This document shows positions 1 through 8,138 of a stretch of 23,726 nt of DNA, in pieces. The position numbers were made by a program, and so were the translations under genes. Below the pieces are notes generated by a model that was given only the letters and a program-made list of their open reading frames with translations, had not been told where the DNA came from and made no database searches. Each line of letters opens with the position of its first letter. Position 1 is the first letter of the stretch. The stretch lies in NCBI GenBank assembly GCA_937919435.1, contig CALFRR010000213.1, positions 1-23,726 on the forward strand, read 5' to 3'. The stretch comes from an uncultured Alphaproteobacteria bacterium (lineage in GTDB: Bacteria; Pseudomonadota; Alphaproteobacteria; Rhizobiales; Ancalomicrobiaceae).

Positions 1-1
1 G

Positions 2-3000
2 CTGGAGCCCGGCAATCGGGCGGCGGCGGTCAATCTGGTCAATCTGGAGACGGCGCGGGGCGACGTCGCCGCGGCGATGACCCGGGCACTCGAGGCGACC
101 CGGCGGCATCCCGGCGACGCCGGCGTGCAGGCGGTGGCGAGCGACGCGCTGAGGGCCGCCGGGCGTCACCAGCAGGCGGTGGCGCTCGCCGAACGGGCGG
201 TGCGGCTGGCACCGAAGGAAGCGAAACACCGGGTCACCCTCGGCCGCAACCGAGCCGCCGCCGGCGACCGGGAGGGCGCGGCGCGGGCCTGGGAGGAGGC
301 GCTGGCGCTCGATCCGAACGAAGCCGATGCGCTCTCCAATCTCGGCGTCCACGAACGCAGCCACGGCGAGACCGGGCTCGCCCTGTGGTTCGCCCGGGCG
401 GCGGTGGCGGCCCGGCCCGACCATGCCGACGCCTGGAGCAATCTCGGCATCGCCGCCGGCGAACGCGAGCGGCCGGACGAGGCGCGCGACGGTTTCGCCC
501 GGGCGATCGAACTGCGGCCGTCGCATGCCGACGCGCGGATGGCGCTGGGCATGTCGCTGCTCGGCGAGGGCCGGTTCGCCGAGGGGCTGCCGGACTACGA
601 ATGGCGGCTGAAGTCGACGCGGCTCGGGCTCGACACCCGGCCGGCGCGGATCCCGCCGTGGCGCGGCGAGGATCCGCGCGGGCGGCGCTTCCTGATCGTC
701 GCCGAGCAGGGCTTCGGCGATGCGATCCAGTTCGTCCGCTATGCCGCGGTGCTGAAGGAGATGGGCGCGGCATCGGTCCACGTCGGCGCGCGCAACCGGC
801 TGAAGCGTCTGCTCGCCACCTGCACCGGGGTCGACGGGTTGGTCGGCGAGGGCGAGAGCCTGCCGCAGGTCGATTTCCACGCCCATATGATGAGCCTGCC
901 CTATCTGACCGGAACCCGGCTCGGCTCGATCCCCGGGCGCACGCCCTATCTCGCCGCCGATCCCGACCGGGTCACCCGTTGGGCGGAGCGTCTGGCACGC
1001 GGCGACGGTTTCCGGGTGGGACTGGTCTGGCAGGGCAATCCCGATCCGCAGGTCGACCGCGGCCGGTCGATCCCGCTGGCGCTCCTCGAGCCGCTGGCGC
1101 GGATCCCGGGGGTGCGGCTGATCTCGCTGCAGAAGGGCGACGCGGCCGAGCAGATCGCTGCGGTCGCCGACCGGATGACGGTGGAGAGCCTCGGCGACGA
1201 GTTCGATTCGGGGCCGGACGCCTTCCTCGACACGGCGGCGGTGATCGCCAATCTCGATCTGGTGGTGGCCACCGACACGGCGGTGCCGCATCTGGCGGGC
1301 GCGCTCGGACGGCCGGTGTGGCTGCTGCTCAAGGCGCAGCCGGAGTGGCGCTGGCTCGCCGACCGGGTCGACACGCCGTGGTATCCGACGATGCGGCTCT
1401 ACCGGCAGAACCGCGAGGAGCCGATCGACGAGACCCGGTGGCGGGCGCCGGTCGAGCGGCTCGCCGCCGATCTCGCCCGGCTGGTCGACGGCGACCGTTC
1501 GCGGCTGTTCGACCGCGCGCCGCCGCCGTCGGCGCCGCGGCGGGCGAAGGTGCCGATCGAGACGCGGTTCGCCGCGGCGCTCGCCGCCCATCGGGCGGAC
1601 CGCAAGATCGAGGCGCGCCACGCCTATGCCGAGATTCTCGCCGAGGACGGCCGCAACGGCGAAGCGCTGCACATGACCGCGGCGCTGGCGCTCCAGGACG
1701 GGCGGTGGGCGCGGGCACTGTTCTTCTGCGGCGCGGCATCGCGGGCCGGGCTCGACACGCCGGAACTCGCCTCCAACACCGGAGTGGCGCTGCGCAACCT
1801 CGGTCGTCTCGCCGAGGCGGAGCGGGTGCTGCGTCGGGTGATGGCGGCCGAGCCGACCGCCGAGACGGCGCTGACGCTGGCCAACGTGCTGCGCGATCAG
1901 GATCGGGCGGAAGCGGCGGTGGAGGCGGCGAAGACCGCGGTCAAGCTGGCGCCGAAGTCGATCAAGGCGTTGCGGGCGCTGGGCAACGCGCTGCGCGACC
2001 ACCAGGACGCGGAGCTGGCGCTGCGGGTCTTCCAGCGGGCGGTGAAGATCGATCCGAACGACGCCGAGATGCGGCTCGACCATGCCCATGCGCTGCTCCA
2101 GGCGGGCCGCTACGAGGCGGGTTTCGCCGAATACGAATGGCGCTGGAAGAGTTCAGAGCTGATCCCCCACATCCATGCGGCGCCGCTCTGGGACGGCAAG
2201 CGGATGTCGGGAAAGCGCCTGTTCGTCCACGGCGAACAGGGGCTCGGCGACCAGATCCAGTTCCTGCGGTTCGTCGGCCTCGCCGCCGAGCGTGGGGCGC
2301 GGGTGACGGTGGCGGTGCGACCCGGACTGGTGGAACTCGCCCGGTCGCTGATCCTGCCGAAGGGAGCGGAGGTCGAGGTGATCGCCGAAGGCGACGAGCC
2401 GCCGCCGCACGACGCCCAGGTGCCGCTGCTCGGTCTGCCGCTGGCGCTCGGCCTCGGGATCGGCGGGCTGCCGGGCAAGGTGCCCTACCTCGCCGCCGAT
2501 CCGAAACGGGTGAAGGCGTGGCGCGCCCGGCTCTCCGGCGACGACCGGCTGACCGTCGGTCTGGTCTGGCAGGGCAATCCGGCGGCGCGGGCGGATCGCG
2601 GGCGGTCGCCGCCGCTCGCCGTGCTCGAGCCGCTGCTGAAGCTCGACGGCATCCGGATCGTCGCGCTGCAGAAGGAGCACGGCCTCGACCAGATCGCGGC
2701 GAGCCCCTTCGCCGATCGCATCGAGCGGCCGGGCGAGGACTTCGACGCCGGTCCGCACGCCTTCCTCGACACCGCCGCGGCGATGAAGGCGATCGACCTC
2801 GTCGTCTCCTCCGATACCGCCGCGGTCCATCTCGCCGGTGCACTGGGCCGTCCGGGGCTGGTGATGCTGAAACACGCGGCCGACTGGCGCTGGCTCGAAC
2901 GGCGCGACGACACACCGTGGTATCCGAGCCTGACGCTGGTCCGCCAGACGCGGCCCGGGGACTGGGCCTCGGTCGCCGCGCGGATCGCCGAAGTGGTCGC

Positions 3001-3037
3001 CGAGGAGGCGGCGGCGCGGCGGGGGGCGAAGCGATGA
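2..3037 (+). CDS. TPR protein with two glycosyltransferase-9-like modules (5' end outside window)
   Basis: The reading frame is open from base 2 and reads as TPR helices well before the first ATG at 77, so the true start lies upstream and the gene is cut by the window edge. At least 1011 residues are visible. The order is TPR repeats, a GT9/heptosyltransferase-like domain, a short linker, TPR repeats again, and a second GT9-like domain. Each glycosyltransferase-like half begins with a YEWR segment, then EQG(F/L)GD.IQF, VGLVWQGNP, an FLDTAA stretch and DTA..HLAGALGRP, and ends near DTPWYP. Both halves keep the same landmarks, so the protein is an internal duplication. TPR plus GT-B-like proteins of this kind are often near surface or flagellin glycosylation genes, but the sugar, the acceptor and even catalytic activity are unknown. 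It overlaps the next gene by ATGA, suggesting translational coupling. No signal peptide can be judged because the N-terminus is missing. Confidence 0.88.
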   Translation: MEPGNRAAAVNLVNLETARGDVAAAMTRALEATRRHPGDAGVQAVASDALRAAGRHQQAVALAERAVRLAPKEAKHRVTLGRNRAAAGDREGAARAWEEALALDPNEADALSNLGVHERSHGETGLALWFARAAVAARPDHADAWSNLGIAAGERERPDEARDGFARAIELRPSHADARMALGMSLLGEGRFAEGLPDYEWRLKSTRLGLDTRPARIPPWRGEDPRGRRFLIVAEQGFGDAIQFVRYAAVLKEMGAASVHVGARNRLKRLLATCTGVDGLVGEGESLPQVDFHAHMMSLPYLTGTRLGSIPGRTPYLAADPDRVTRWAERLARGDGFRVGLVWQGNPDPQVDRGRSIPLALLEPLARIPGVRLISLQKGDAAEQIAAVADRMTVESLGDEFDSGPDAFLDTAAVIANLDLVVATDTAVPHLAGALGRPVWLLLKAQPEWRWLADRVDTPWYPTMRLYRQNREEPIDETRWRAPVERLAADLARLVDGDRSRLFDRAPPPSAPRRAKVPIETRFAAALAAHRADRKIEARHAYAEILAEDGRNGEALHMTAALALQDGRWARALFFCGAASRAGLDTPELASNTGVALRNLGRLAEAERVLRRVMAAEPTAETALTLANVLRDQDRAEAAVEAAKTAVKLAPKSIKALRALGNALRDHQDAELALRVFQRAVKIDPNDAEMRLDHAHALLQAGRYEAGFAEYEWRWKSSELIPHIHAAPLWDGKRMSGKRLFVHGEQGLGDQIQFLRFVGLAAERGARVTVAVRPGLVELARSLILPKGAEVEVIAEGDEPPPHDAQVPLLGLPLALGLGIGGLPGKVPYLAADPKRVKAWRARLSGDDRLTVGLVWQGNPAARADRGRSPPLAVLEPLLKLDGIRIVALQKEHGLDQIAASPFADRIERPGEDFDAGPHAFLDTAAAMKAIDLVVSSDTAAVHLAGALGRPGLVMLKHAADWRWLERRDDTPWYPSLTLVRQTRPGDWASVAARIAEVVAEEAAARRGAKR

Positions 3038-4521
3038 CCGAAGAAGAGGTCGCCCGGCTGCTCTCCACGGCGCTCGCCCGGCATCGGGCGGGAGCCCATC
3101 GCGAAGCGCTCGCCGACTACGGCCGGGTGCTCGCCGCCCATCCCGAACATCCGGATGCGCTCAATCTGGCGGCCTCGGCGCTGCGTTCCTCGGGCGATCT
3201 CGCCGGGGCGCTCGGTCTCGCCCGCCGGGCGGCGGCGGCGGCGCCGGACCGGGCCGACGTCGCCTACAACCTCGGCAACGCGCTCTCCGCGGCGGGCGCC
3301 CTGGTCGAGGCGGCGGCGGCCTTCGAGCACACGCTCGACCTCGATCCGACCCACGCCGAAGCGTCCGCCAATCTCGGCATCGTCCACGCCCGGCGCGGCG
3401 ACGTCGCGGCGGCGGGGTCCGCCTATCGCCGGGCCCTGGCGATCGATCCCGATCAGCGGATCGCCGGGATCAATCTCGCCAATCTGCTCGGCGACACCGG
3501 CCGGACCTGGGAGGCGACCGATCTCGCCCGCGAGATGGTGCGCCGCCATCCCGGCCTGGCCGAGGCCCATTACGATCTGTCGCTGCTGCTGTTCCGGCGC
3601 GGCGACTGGGCGACCGCGGCGGCCGAATACGAGTGGCGCTGGAAGACCGCGGAGTTCTCCTCGCCGGTGCGCCATGCCGACCTCCCCGATTGGGACGGGA
3701 CACCGTTCCGGGGCCGGTTGCTGGTGCATGCGGAACAGGGGCTCGGCGACACCATCCAGTTCGCCCGGTTGCTGCCGCTCGCCGCCTCGCTCGGGATGAA
3801 GATCTCGTTCGAGGTGCCGACCGTGCTGGTGGCGCTGCTCTCCGGGATCGCCGGTGCCGATCTGGTCGGCGACAGGATCGAGGCCAAGGGCCATGCGGCG
3901 CAGACGCCGCTGCTCGGTCTGATCCACCGGTTGCGACTGACCCTCGGATCGTTCCCGGCCGTGGTGCCCTATCTCTCCGCCGACCCGAAACGGGTCGTCC
4001 GCTGGCGCGAACGGCTGGCGCCGGACGGCGCACCGATCGTCGGGGTGGGCTGGCGCGGCAATCCGAACTCGCCGGCCGACCGCGGCCGCAGTCTCGCCTC
4101 GCTCGCCGCGCTGGCGCCGCTCGCCGACTCCGGCCGGCGGCTGATCGCCCTGCAGAAGCTCGACCGCAGCGAGATCGAGGCGGCCGAGGTGCCGACCGGA
4201 TGGCGGGTCGCCGGCGATCACGGTTTCCTGGTCGAGCATCCCGGCCCGACCTTCGACATCGGGCGCGATGCCTTCCTCGACACCGCGGCGGTGATGATGT
4301 CGGTCGACCGGGTGGTCAGCGTCGACACCTCGCTGGTTCACCTCGCCGGAGCCTTGGGACGGCCGACCTCGGTGTTGCTGAAGCGGGTGGCCGACTGGCG
4401 TTGGCTCGAGGGGCGCGACGACTGCCCGGCCTATCCGACGATGCGGCTGCACCGGCAACAGCAGGCCGGCGACTACACCGCGCCGATCGAGGCGGTGGCG
4501 GCGCTGCTCGCCGCCGGTTGA
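3034..4521 (+). CDS. TPR protein with a single glycosyltransferase-9-like domain
   Basis: A 495-residue protein whose ATG overlaps the stop of the preceding gene (ATGA), so the start is well supported by coupling; a much longer open frame continues upstream but is antisense-like noise. About 190 N-terminal residues form TPR repeats (for example an ADVAYNLGNALSAAG helix pair). The C-terminal half has the same landmarks as both modules of the upstream protein: AEYEWRWK, HAEQGLGDTIQFAR, VGVGWRGNP, DAFLDTAAV, VDTSLVHLAGALGRP and DWRWLEGRDD. It is therefore a third copy of the module, here as a separate polypeptide. It probably acts with its neighbour in glycan or glycoprotein assembly (inference from family and context). 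The GT-B fold assignment is by motif only. The protein is probably cytoplasmic: no signal peptide or membrane segment is visible. Confidence 0.9.
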   Translation: MTEEEVARLLSTALARHRAGAHREALADYGRVLAAHPEHPDALNLAASALRSSGDLAGALGLARRAAAAAPDRADVAYNLGNALSAAGALVEAAAAFEHTLDLDPTHAEASANLGIVHARRGDVAAAGSAYRRALAIDPDQRIAGINLANLLGDTGRTWEATDLAREMVRRHPGLAEAHYDLSLLLFRRGDWATAAAEYEWRWKTAEFSSPVRHADLPDWDGTPFRGRLLVHAEQGLGDTIQFARLLPLAASLGMKISFEVPTVLVALLSGIAGADLVGDRIEAKGHAAQTPLLGLIHRLRLTLGSFPAVVPYLSADPKRVVRWRERLAPDGAPIVGVGWRGNPNSPADRGRSLASLAALAPLADSGRRLIALQKLDRSEIEAAEVPTGWRVAGDHGFLVEHPGPTFDIGRDAFLDTAAVMMSVDRVVSVDTSLVHLAGALGRPTSVLLKRVADWRWLEGRDDCPAYPTMRLHRQQQAGDYTAPIEAVAALLAAG

Positions 4522-4651
4522 GCCGCTGCGCCGGGCGGGCGACGAGACTCGGGATTTCCGCGGTTCCGTGGTGCATGATTCGCGGGGCGAATCGCCGGCC
4601 CGCCCGAACGGCGGCGTGAGTCTCCGGGGCGCCGGACGAGATGGGGGAGGA

Positions 4652-4692
4652 CCGTCGGACCGGTGCGAACCGGTGGACGGCCTCGGTCGAGG
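4652..4692 (+). promoter_or_regulatory. Stem-loops abutting the methyltransferase ribosome site
   Basis: An inverted repeat pairs CCGTC..ACCGGT with ACCGGT.GACGG across a GCGA loop (4652-4680), a GNRA-type tetraloop. A second short stem, CCTCG-GT-CGAGG (4681-4692), runs into the GGAGGGG ribosome site at 4691-4697. Folded in mRNA, these could limit access to the site. This is visible only as pairing potential. Confidence 0.35.
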
Positions 4693-4704
4693 AGGGGAAT
4701 CGAC

Positions 4705-5385
4705 ATGGCCCGAGCGAAGAGCAAGGTCGCCGCGAGCACGCCTCGGGGCCTCGCGGCCCTGGTGACGCCGTCGACCAAGGCGGAGAAGTACGAGAGGCTC
4801 GACCGGTTCATCGAGAGCCTGTGGGGCGACGTCTACGAGGAACCGCCCTCGGCGATGCACGACCGCTTCACCGCCGAAGCCTGGGAACGCGCCAAGGAAC
4901 TGTTCGCGCTGCCCAAGGGCTCGAAGATCCTCGACATCGGCTGCGGCCAGGGGGTGGCGCTCAAGTACTTCCTGCGCGACGAGATGGAGCCGATCGGCAT
5001 CGCGATCGGCACCGACGTCGAAGTCTGCCGGGCGAACGGCCATCCGGCGATCGAGATGGATCTGACCTTCCTCGATTTTCCCGACGGGACCTTCGATCTG
5101 GTGTGGTGCCGCCACGTGCTGGAGCACAGCGTCGCCCCCTACTTCAGCCTCGCCGAGGTGCGGCGGGTGCTGCGTCCCGGCGGCTGGGCCTACATCGAGG
5201 TGCCGGCCCCCGACACCGCCTGCCGGCATCAGGACAACCCGAACCACTACAGCGTCCTGACCAGGTCGATGTGGCTGTCGTTGATGGGACGCGCCGGCTT
5301 CAAGCGGGTGCAGATGGCCGAGCGCAAGTTCGAGGTGCCGGCCGGGCCGGACCTCTACTGGTCGTTCTTCGTCTTCACCGACTGA
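4705..5385 (+). CDS. Class I SAM-dependent methyltransferase
   Basis: A 226-residue protein. The ATG at 4705 is chosen because GGAGGGG lies seven bases upstream; an in-frame ATG at 4663 has no comparable site. The Rossmann-fold SAM-binding motif I is ILDIGCGQG at residues 75-83, with the acidic strand-2 position near GTD (102-104), DLVWCRHVLEH at 131-141 and LRPGGW at 156-161. This is the Methyltransf_11 pattern found in enzymes acting on small molecules, sugars or lipids. The roughly 60 residues before motif I are basic and then helical. The substrate cannot be read from sequence. Its position behind two TPR-glycosyltransferase genes and opposite another glycosyltransferase suggests modification of a sugar or glycan (inference). 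It may be expressed separately, because 183 bases separate it from the preceding gene. Confidence 0.88.
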   Translation: MARAKSKVAASTPRGLAALVTPSTKAEKYERLDRFIESLWGDVYEEPPSAMHDRFTAEAWERAKELFALPKGSKILDIGCGQGVALKYFLRDEMEPIGIAIGTDVEVCRANGHPAIEMDLTFLDFPDGTFDLVWCRHVLEHSVAPYFSLAEVRRVLRPGGWAYIEVPAPDTACRHQDNPNHYSVLTRSMWLSLMGRAGFKRVQMAERKFEVPAGPDLYWSFFVFTD

Positions 5386-5449
5386 CCGGGGCGGGCGGCG
5401 CTACGGCCCGACCGGCCGACGTCCGTTCGGGCCTGCCTTCGTTCGCGAT

Positions 5450-5468
5450 GTTTCGAAAGAGTCGAAAC
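5450..5468. terminator. Short hairpin between convergent genes
   Basis: GTTTCGA and TCGAAAC form a 7-bp stem around an AAGAG loop in the 98-base gap between the methyltransferase and the glycosyltransferase, which converge here. It could end transcription from both sides, but there is no clear T-run on either strand. Confidence 0.4.
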
Positions 5469-5483
5469 GGCGTGAACCCGGTA

Positions 5484-6674
5484 TCAGGCGAGGTCGAGGA
5501 CGATCCGCTTCATCGCCGCGGCGGTCGCCGCCCAGGTGAAGCCGGCGAGCTTCTCCGCTCCGGCGAGGCCGATCGTACGGGCGGCGGCGCGGTCGGCATG
5601 GACGCGTTCCAGCGTCTCGACGATCTCTTCGACCGAGCTCTCGCCCCAGCCGGCGGTGCCGCCGACACCGGCGCCGGCCCCGGCGACCGCGCTCTGGGCG
5701 CGCAGCGGGAGGCAGACGCCGTCCTCGATCAGATCGAGATGGCCGGTGTTGGCCGAGAGGATGGTCGGCACGCCGCAGGCCATGCATTCCATCGCCACCA
5801 GATTGGTGCCGCCCTCCGACCGGTTGGGGAACAGGGCGACGTCCATCTCGCGCAGGATCGGCGGCATGAAGGCGTTGGGTACCGCGCCGAGATCGAGGAA
5901 CTGGCTCTCCGGAATGCCGTTGGCGCGGGCCCAGGCGCCGGCGTCGACCGTCTTGCCGGCGGCGTCGAAGACGATCGGCGCAGCCCGGCGGGAATGATCG
6001 AGGGTGCGGGCGAACTGCGGCCACGGGCTGTGCCAGGCGGTGACCAGCAGGGCCTCGGGGTGGCGCTTCGCGAATTCGGCGAAGGCGGCGACCACCAGAT
6101 CCTGACCCTTGCGCAGTTCGAGCTTGCCGCCGGAGAAGACCAGGAAGCGGTCGGCGTATTTGCCGAGCCGCGGCGCCGGATGGAACAGGGTCGGGTCGAT
6201 GCCCTGGATGACGGTCACGACATTGTCGACGCCGTATTCGCGCAGGATCTGCTCGTTCCAGGTGGAACCGGCGACGATCAGCGGGAAGGCCTTGGCGCGG
6301 GCGACGGTCTCGGCGTCGAGCTGCGGCATCTCGAAGAACACCACGCCGACGTCGGGCGCACCGGCGAGGCGGACGCCGTGGGCGGCCGGGGTGCTGCGGA
6401 AATCGTTGCCGAGGGCGCAGAGCACCGGCGAATCGACCGCCAGGGTCCGGCCGGCGCGGCCGGCGAGTTCGGCGAGCAGCGCGTTCGACCGGCGGACGAA
6501 GGGATCGAGGGCGCGTCGGCGCAGCCGGTCGACGGAAATCTGGTCCTCGCCGATGGCGAAGGAGCAGAAGGCCTCGACGTCGGGATCGCCGGCCCAGTGG
6601 AGGGCGAGGTTGAGGCCGTAGACACCCCAGCCGAAGAAGCTAGAGATGCCCCAGTGGATGATCGCCCGCCGCAT
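5484..6674 (-). CDS. Glycosyltransferase family 4 protein
   Basis: A 396-residue GT-B glycosyltransferase. The ATG at 6674 (MRRAIIHWGIS) is preferred because the upstream extension is low-complexity, Arg/Pro/Ser-rich sequence and GGGGAGA precedes this ATG. The C-terminal nucleotide-sugar domain shows VFSGGKLELRKGQD (about 179-192), in the place of the usual phosphate-binding region, and SEGGTNLVAMECMACGVP (286-303), the acidic motif typical of GT4 enzymes. A short Gly/Ala-rich insertion lies at about 328-342, just after the LIEDG segment. No signal peptide is visible, so it is probably a cytoplasmic enzyme transferring a sugar from a nucleotide donor to a glycan or lipid acceptor. Donor and acceptor are unknown. 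Its proximity to the TPR-glycosyltransferase genes fits a shared glycosylation role (inference). Confidence 0.88.
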   Translation of the reverse strand: MRRAIIHWGISSFFGWGVYGLNLALHWAGDPDVEAFCSFAIGEDQISVDRLRRRALDPFVRRSNALLAELAGRAGRTLAVDSPVLCALGNDFRSTPAAHGVRLAGAPDVGVVFFEMPQLDAETVARAKAFPLIVAGSTWNEQILREYGVDNVVTVIQGIDPTLFHPAPRLGKYADRFLVFSGGKLELRKGQDLVVAAFAEFAKRHPEALLVTAWHSPWPQFARTLDHSRRAAPIVFDAAGKTVDAGAWARANGIPESQFLDLGAVPNAFMPPILREMDVALFPNRSEGGTNLVAMECMACGVPTILSANTGHLDLIEDGVCLPLRAQSAVAGAGAGVGGTAGWGESSVEEIVETLERVHADRAAARTIGLAGAEKLAGFTWAATAAAMKRIVLDLA

Positions 6675-6788
6675 CGTCCGCCGTCTCCCCGGAGCGGTCG
6701 GCGGGATTTCGAGGGTCGAATCAGCATCGCCGGCCGCAGATCCTTCCCTAATGCGGGCGGAGCGCGGCGTCGACGTCGGGAGACCCCG

Positions 6789-6823
6789 CCGCGGCACCGG
6801 ACCGCGAGGGTCCGAGGCCGCGG
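6789..6823 (-). terminator. Imperfect hairpin downstream of transaldolase
   Basis: CCGCGGC pairs with GCCGCGG and GGACC with GGTCC around a GCGAG loop, separated by a 3/3 internal loop. It starts 11 bases past the transaldolase stop on the minus strand. No T-run follows, so it may be a stabilising 3' hairpin rather than an intrinsic terminator. Confidence 0.4.
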
Positions 6824-6834
6824 TGAGGCCGCGA

Positions 6835-7794
6835 TCAGGCGGCGAGGCGGGCGGCGATCAGGCTCTTCAGCTTCGCGAGGTCGGCGGCGAACAGCCGGAT
6901 GCCCTCGGCGAGCTTTTCGGTCGCCATCGCGTCCTCGTTCATCGCCCAGCGGAACGAGCGCTCGTCGTGGCGGACCCAGGTGGGCGCCTCGAAGGCGTCG
7001 ACGCCGAGCCGCCGCGGCAGGGCGCCGGTGTCGGCGGCGAGTTCGTCGAGCAGGGCGGGGGAGATGGTCAGCCGGTCGCAGCCGGCGAGCGCCTCGATCT
7101 CGCCGGTGTTGCGGAAGGAGGCGCCCATCACCACGGTGGCGATGCCCTGCGCCTTGTAGGCGGACCAGATCGAGCGGACCGAGACGACGCCCGGATCGTC
7201 CTCGGCGCCGTAGGTCTTGCCGGTCGACTTCTTGTACCAGTCGAGGATCCGGCCGACGAAGGGCGAGATCAGGAAGGCGCCGGCGTCGGCGCAGGCCATC
7301 GCCTGAGCCGGCGAGAACAGCAGCGTCAGATTGCAGTCGATGCCTTCCTTCTGGAGGACCTCCGCGGCGCGGATGCCTTCCCAGGTCGAGGCGAGCTTGA
7401 TCAGGATGCGTTCGCGGCCGATGCCGAGAGCGGCGTAGGCGGCGATGATCGCCCGGGCCTTGGCGATCGAGGCGGCGGTGTCGAAGGACAGGTCGGCGTC
7501 GACTTCGGTCGACACCCGGCCGGGGACCAGTTCGGCGAGCGCGGCACCGACCGAGATGCAGAGGCGGTCGGCGACGGCGGAGACGACCGCGGCACGGTCG
7601 CCGGAGAGGCCGTGGCCCCAGGCGACGGCGTCGGCGACACGGCCGGCGAAATGCGGCAGCTCGACCGCCTTGAGGACCAGCGTCGGGTTGGTGGTGCAGT
7701 CGATCGGCTTCAGGCGCTTCACCGCTTCGAAATCACCGGTGTCGGCGACGACGGTGGTCATGGAACGCAGCCGGTCGAGTTTGGATTCCGCCAT
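6835..7794 (-). CDS. tal: Transaldolase (TalB type)
   Basis: A 319-residue protein, the usual length of a TalB-type transaldolase. It moves a dihydroxyacetone unit between sedoheptulose 7-phosphate and glyceraldehyde 3-phosphate in the non-oxidative pentose phosphate pathway, in the cytoplasm. Seen in the sequence: VVADTGD (15-21) with the catalytic Asp, DCTTNPTL (32-39), STEVDADLSFD (95-105), and ILIKLASTWEGI (130-141), whose Lys133 matches the Schiff-base lysine. Downstream come NLTLLFS and an ISPFVGRILDW segment. GGAAAGG lies about nine bases before the ATG at 7794. The frame stays open far upstream, but that part crosses other genes and does not resemble a protein family. It may be monocistronic: 344 bases separate it from ribB upstream, and a hairpin follows its stop. 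Confidence 0.96.
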   Translation of the reverse strand: MAESKLDRLRSMTTVVADTGDFEAVKRLKPIDCTTNPTLVLKAVELPHFAGRVADAVAWGHGLSGDRAAVVSAVADRLCISVGAALAELVPGRVSTEVDADLSFDTAASIAKARAIIAAYAALGIGRERILIKLASTWEGIRAAEVLQKEGIDCNLTLLFSPAQAMACADAGAFLISPFVGRILDWYKKSTGKTYGAEDDPGVVSVRSIWSAYKAQGIATVVMGASFRNTGEIEALAGCDRLTISPALLDELAADTGALPRRLGVDAFEAPTWVRHDERSFRWAMNEDAMATEKLAEGIRLFAADLAKLKSLIAARLAA

Positions 7795-8047
7795 CTTCGT
7801 ACCTTTCCGGTCGGCGGCGGCCCCGGATTCCGTGATCCGATCGTTCGACCGTCGGACGGATCGGCCGCCATGGGCTCTCTTGGGGCGCCGGTCGGAGGCA
7901 GGACCGGTCGGCGTCCGGCGGACCATGAGCCTTTCGCCCGTCGAGATCAACGGGGGAACGCGCAAGCAGTATTCCGGAAGAAACGTCTTTCTCTTTGCTC
8001 CGCCGGTCCCCCGCGGCGACGGGTCGCAACCGGAACGACCGCCGACG

Positions 8048-8083
8048 CCTTCCGAAGTTCCGACACGTCGGAATTTCGGAAGG
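8048..8083. repeat. 17-bp inverted repeat between ribB and tal
   Basis: Two 17-base arms (CCTTCCGAAGTTCCGAC and GTCGGAATTTCGGAAGG) are inverted copies with one mismatch and only two bases between them. It lies about 56 bases past the ribB stop and 254 bases before tal. Neither side has a T-run, so it is either an operator-like site or an RNA hairpin. The rest of the gap (7795-8138) shows no gene. Confidence 0.6.
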
Positions 8084-8138
8084 TCGCACGGTGGGTTCGG
8101 CGCTCCGTCGAAGAGGGGAGGCGCGGAGAGCGGCGGCG

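Noticed and set aside
385..3033. Long plus-strand open frame leading into the second TPR gene, in another frame across the first TPR gene
   Set aside because: It is Arg/Gly/Pro/Ala-rich low-complexity sequence typical of a shadow frame in GC-rich DNA. The real gene starts at the ATGA overlap at 3034.
2485..5247. A 920-codon minus-strand open frame
   Set aside because: It covers clear TPR-glycosyltransferase and methyltransferase genes on the other strand, and its protein is biased toward Arg, Gly, Gln, His and Asp with no domain.
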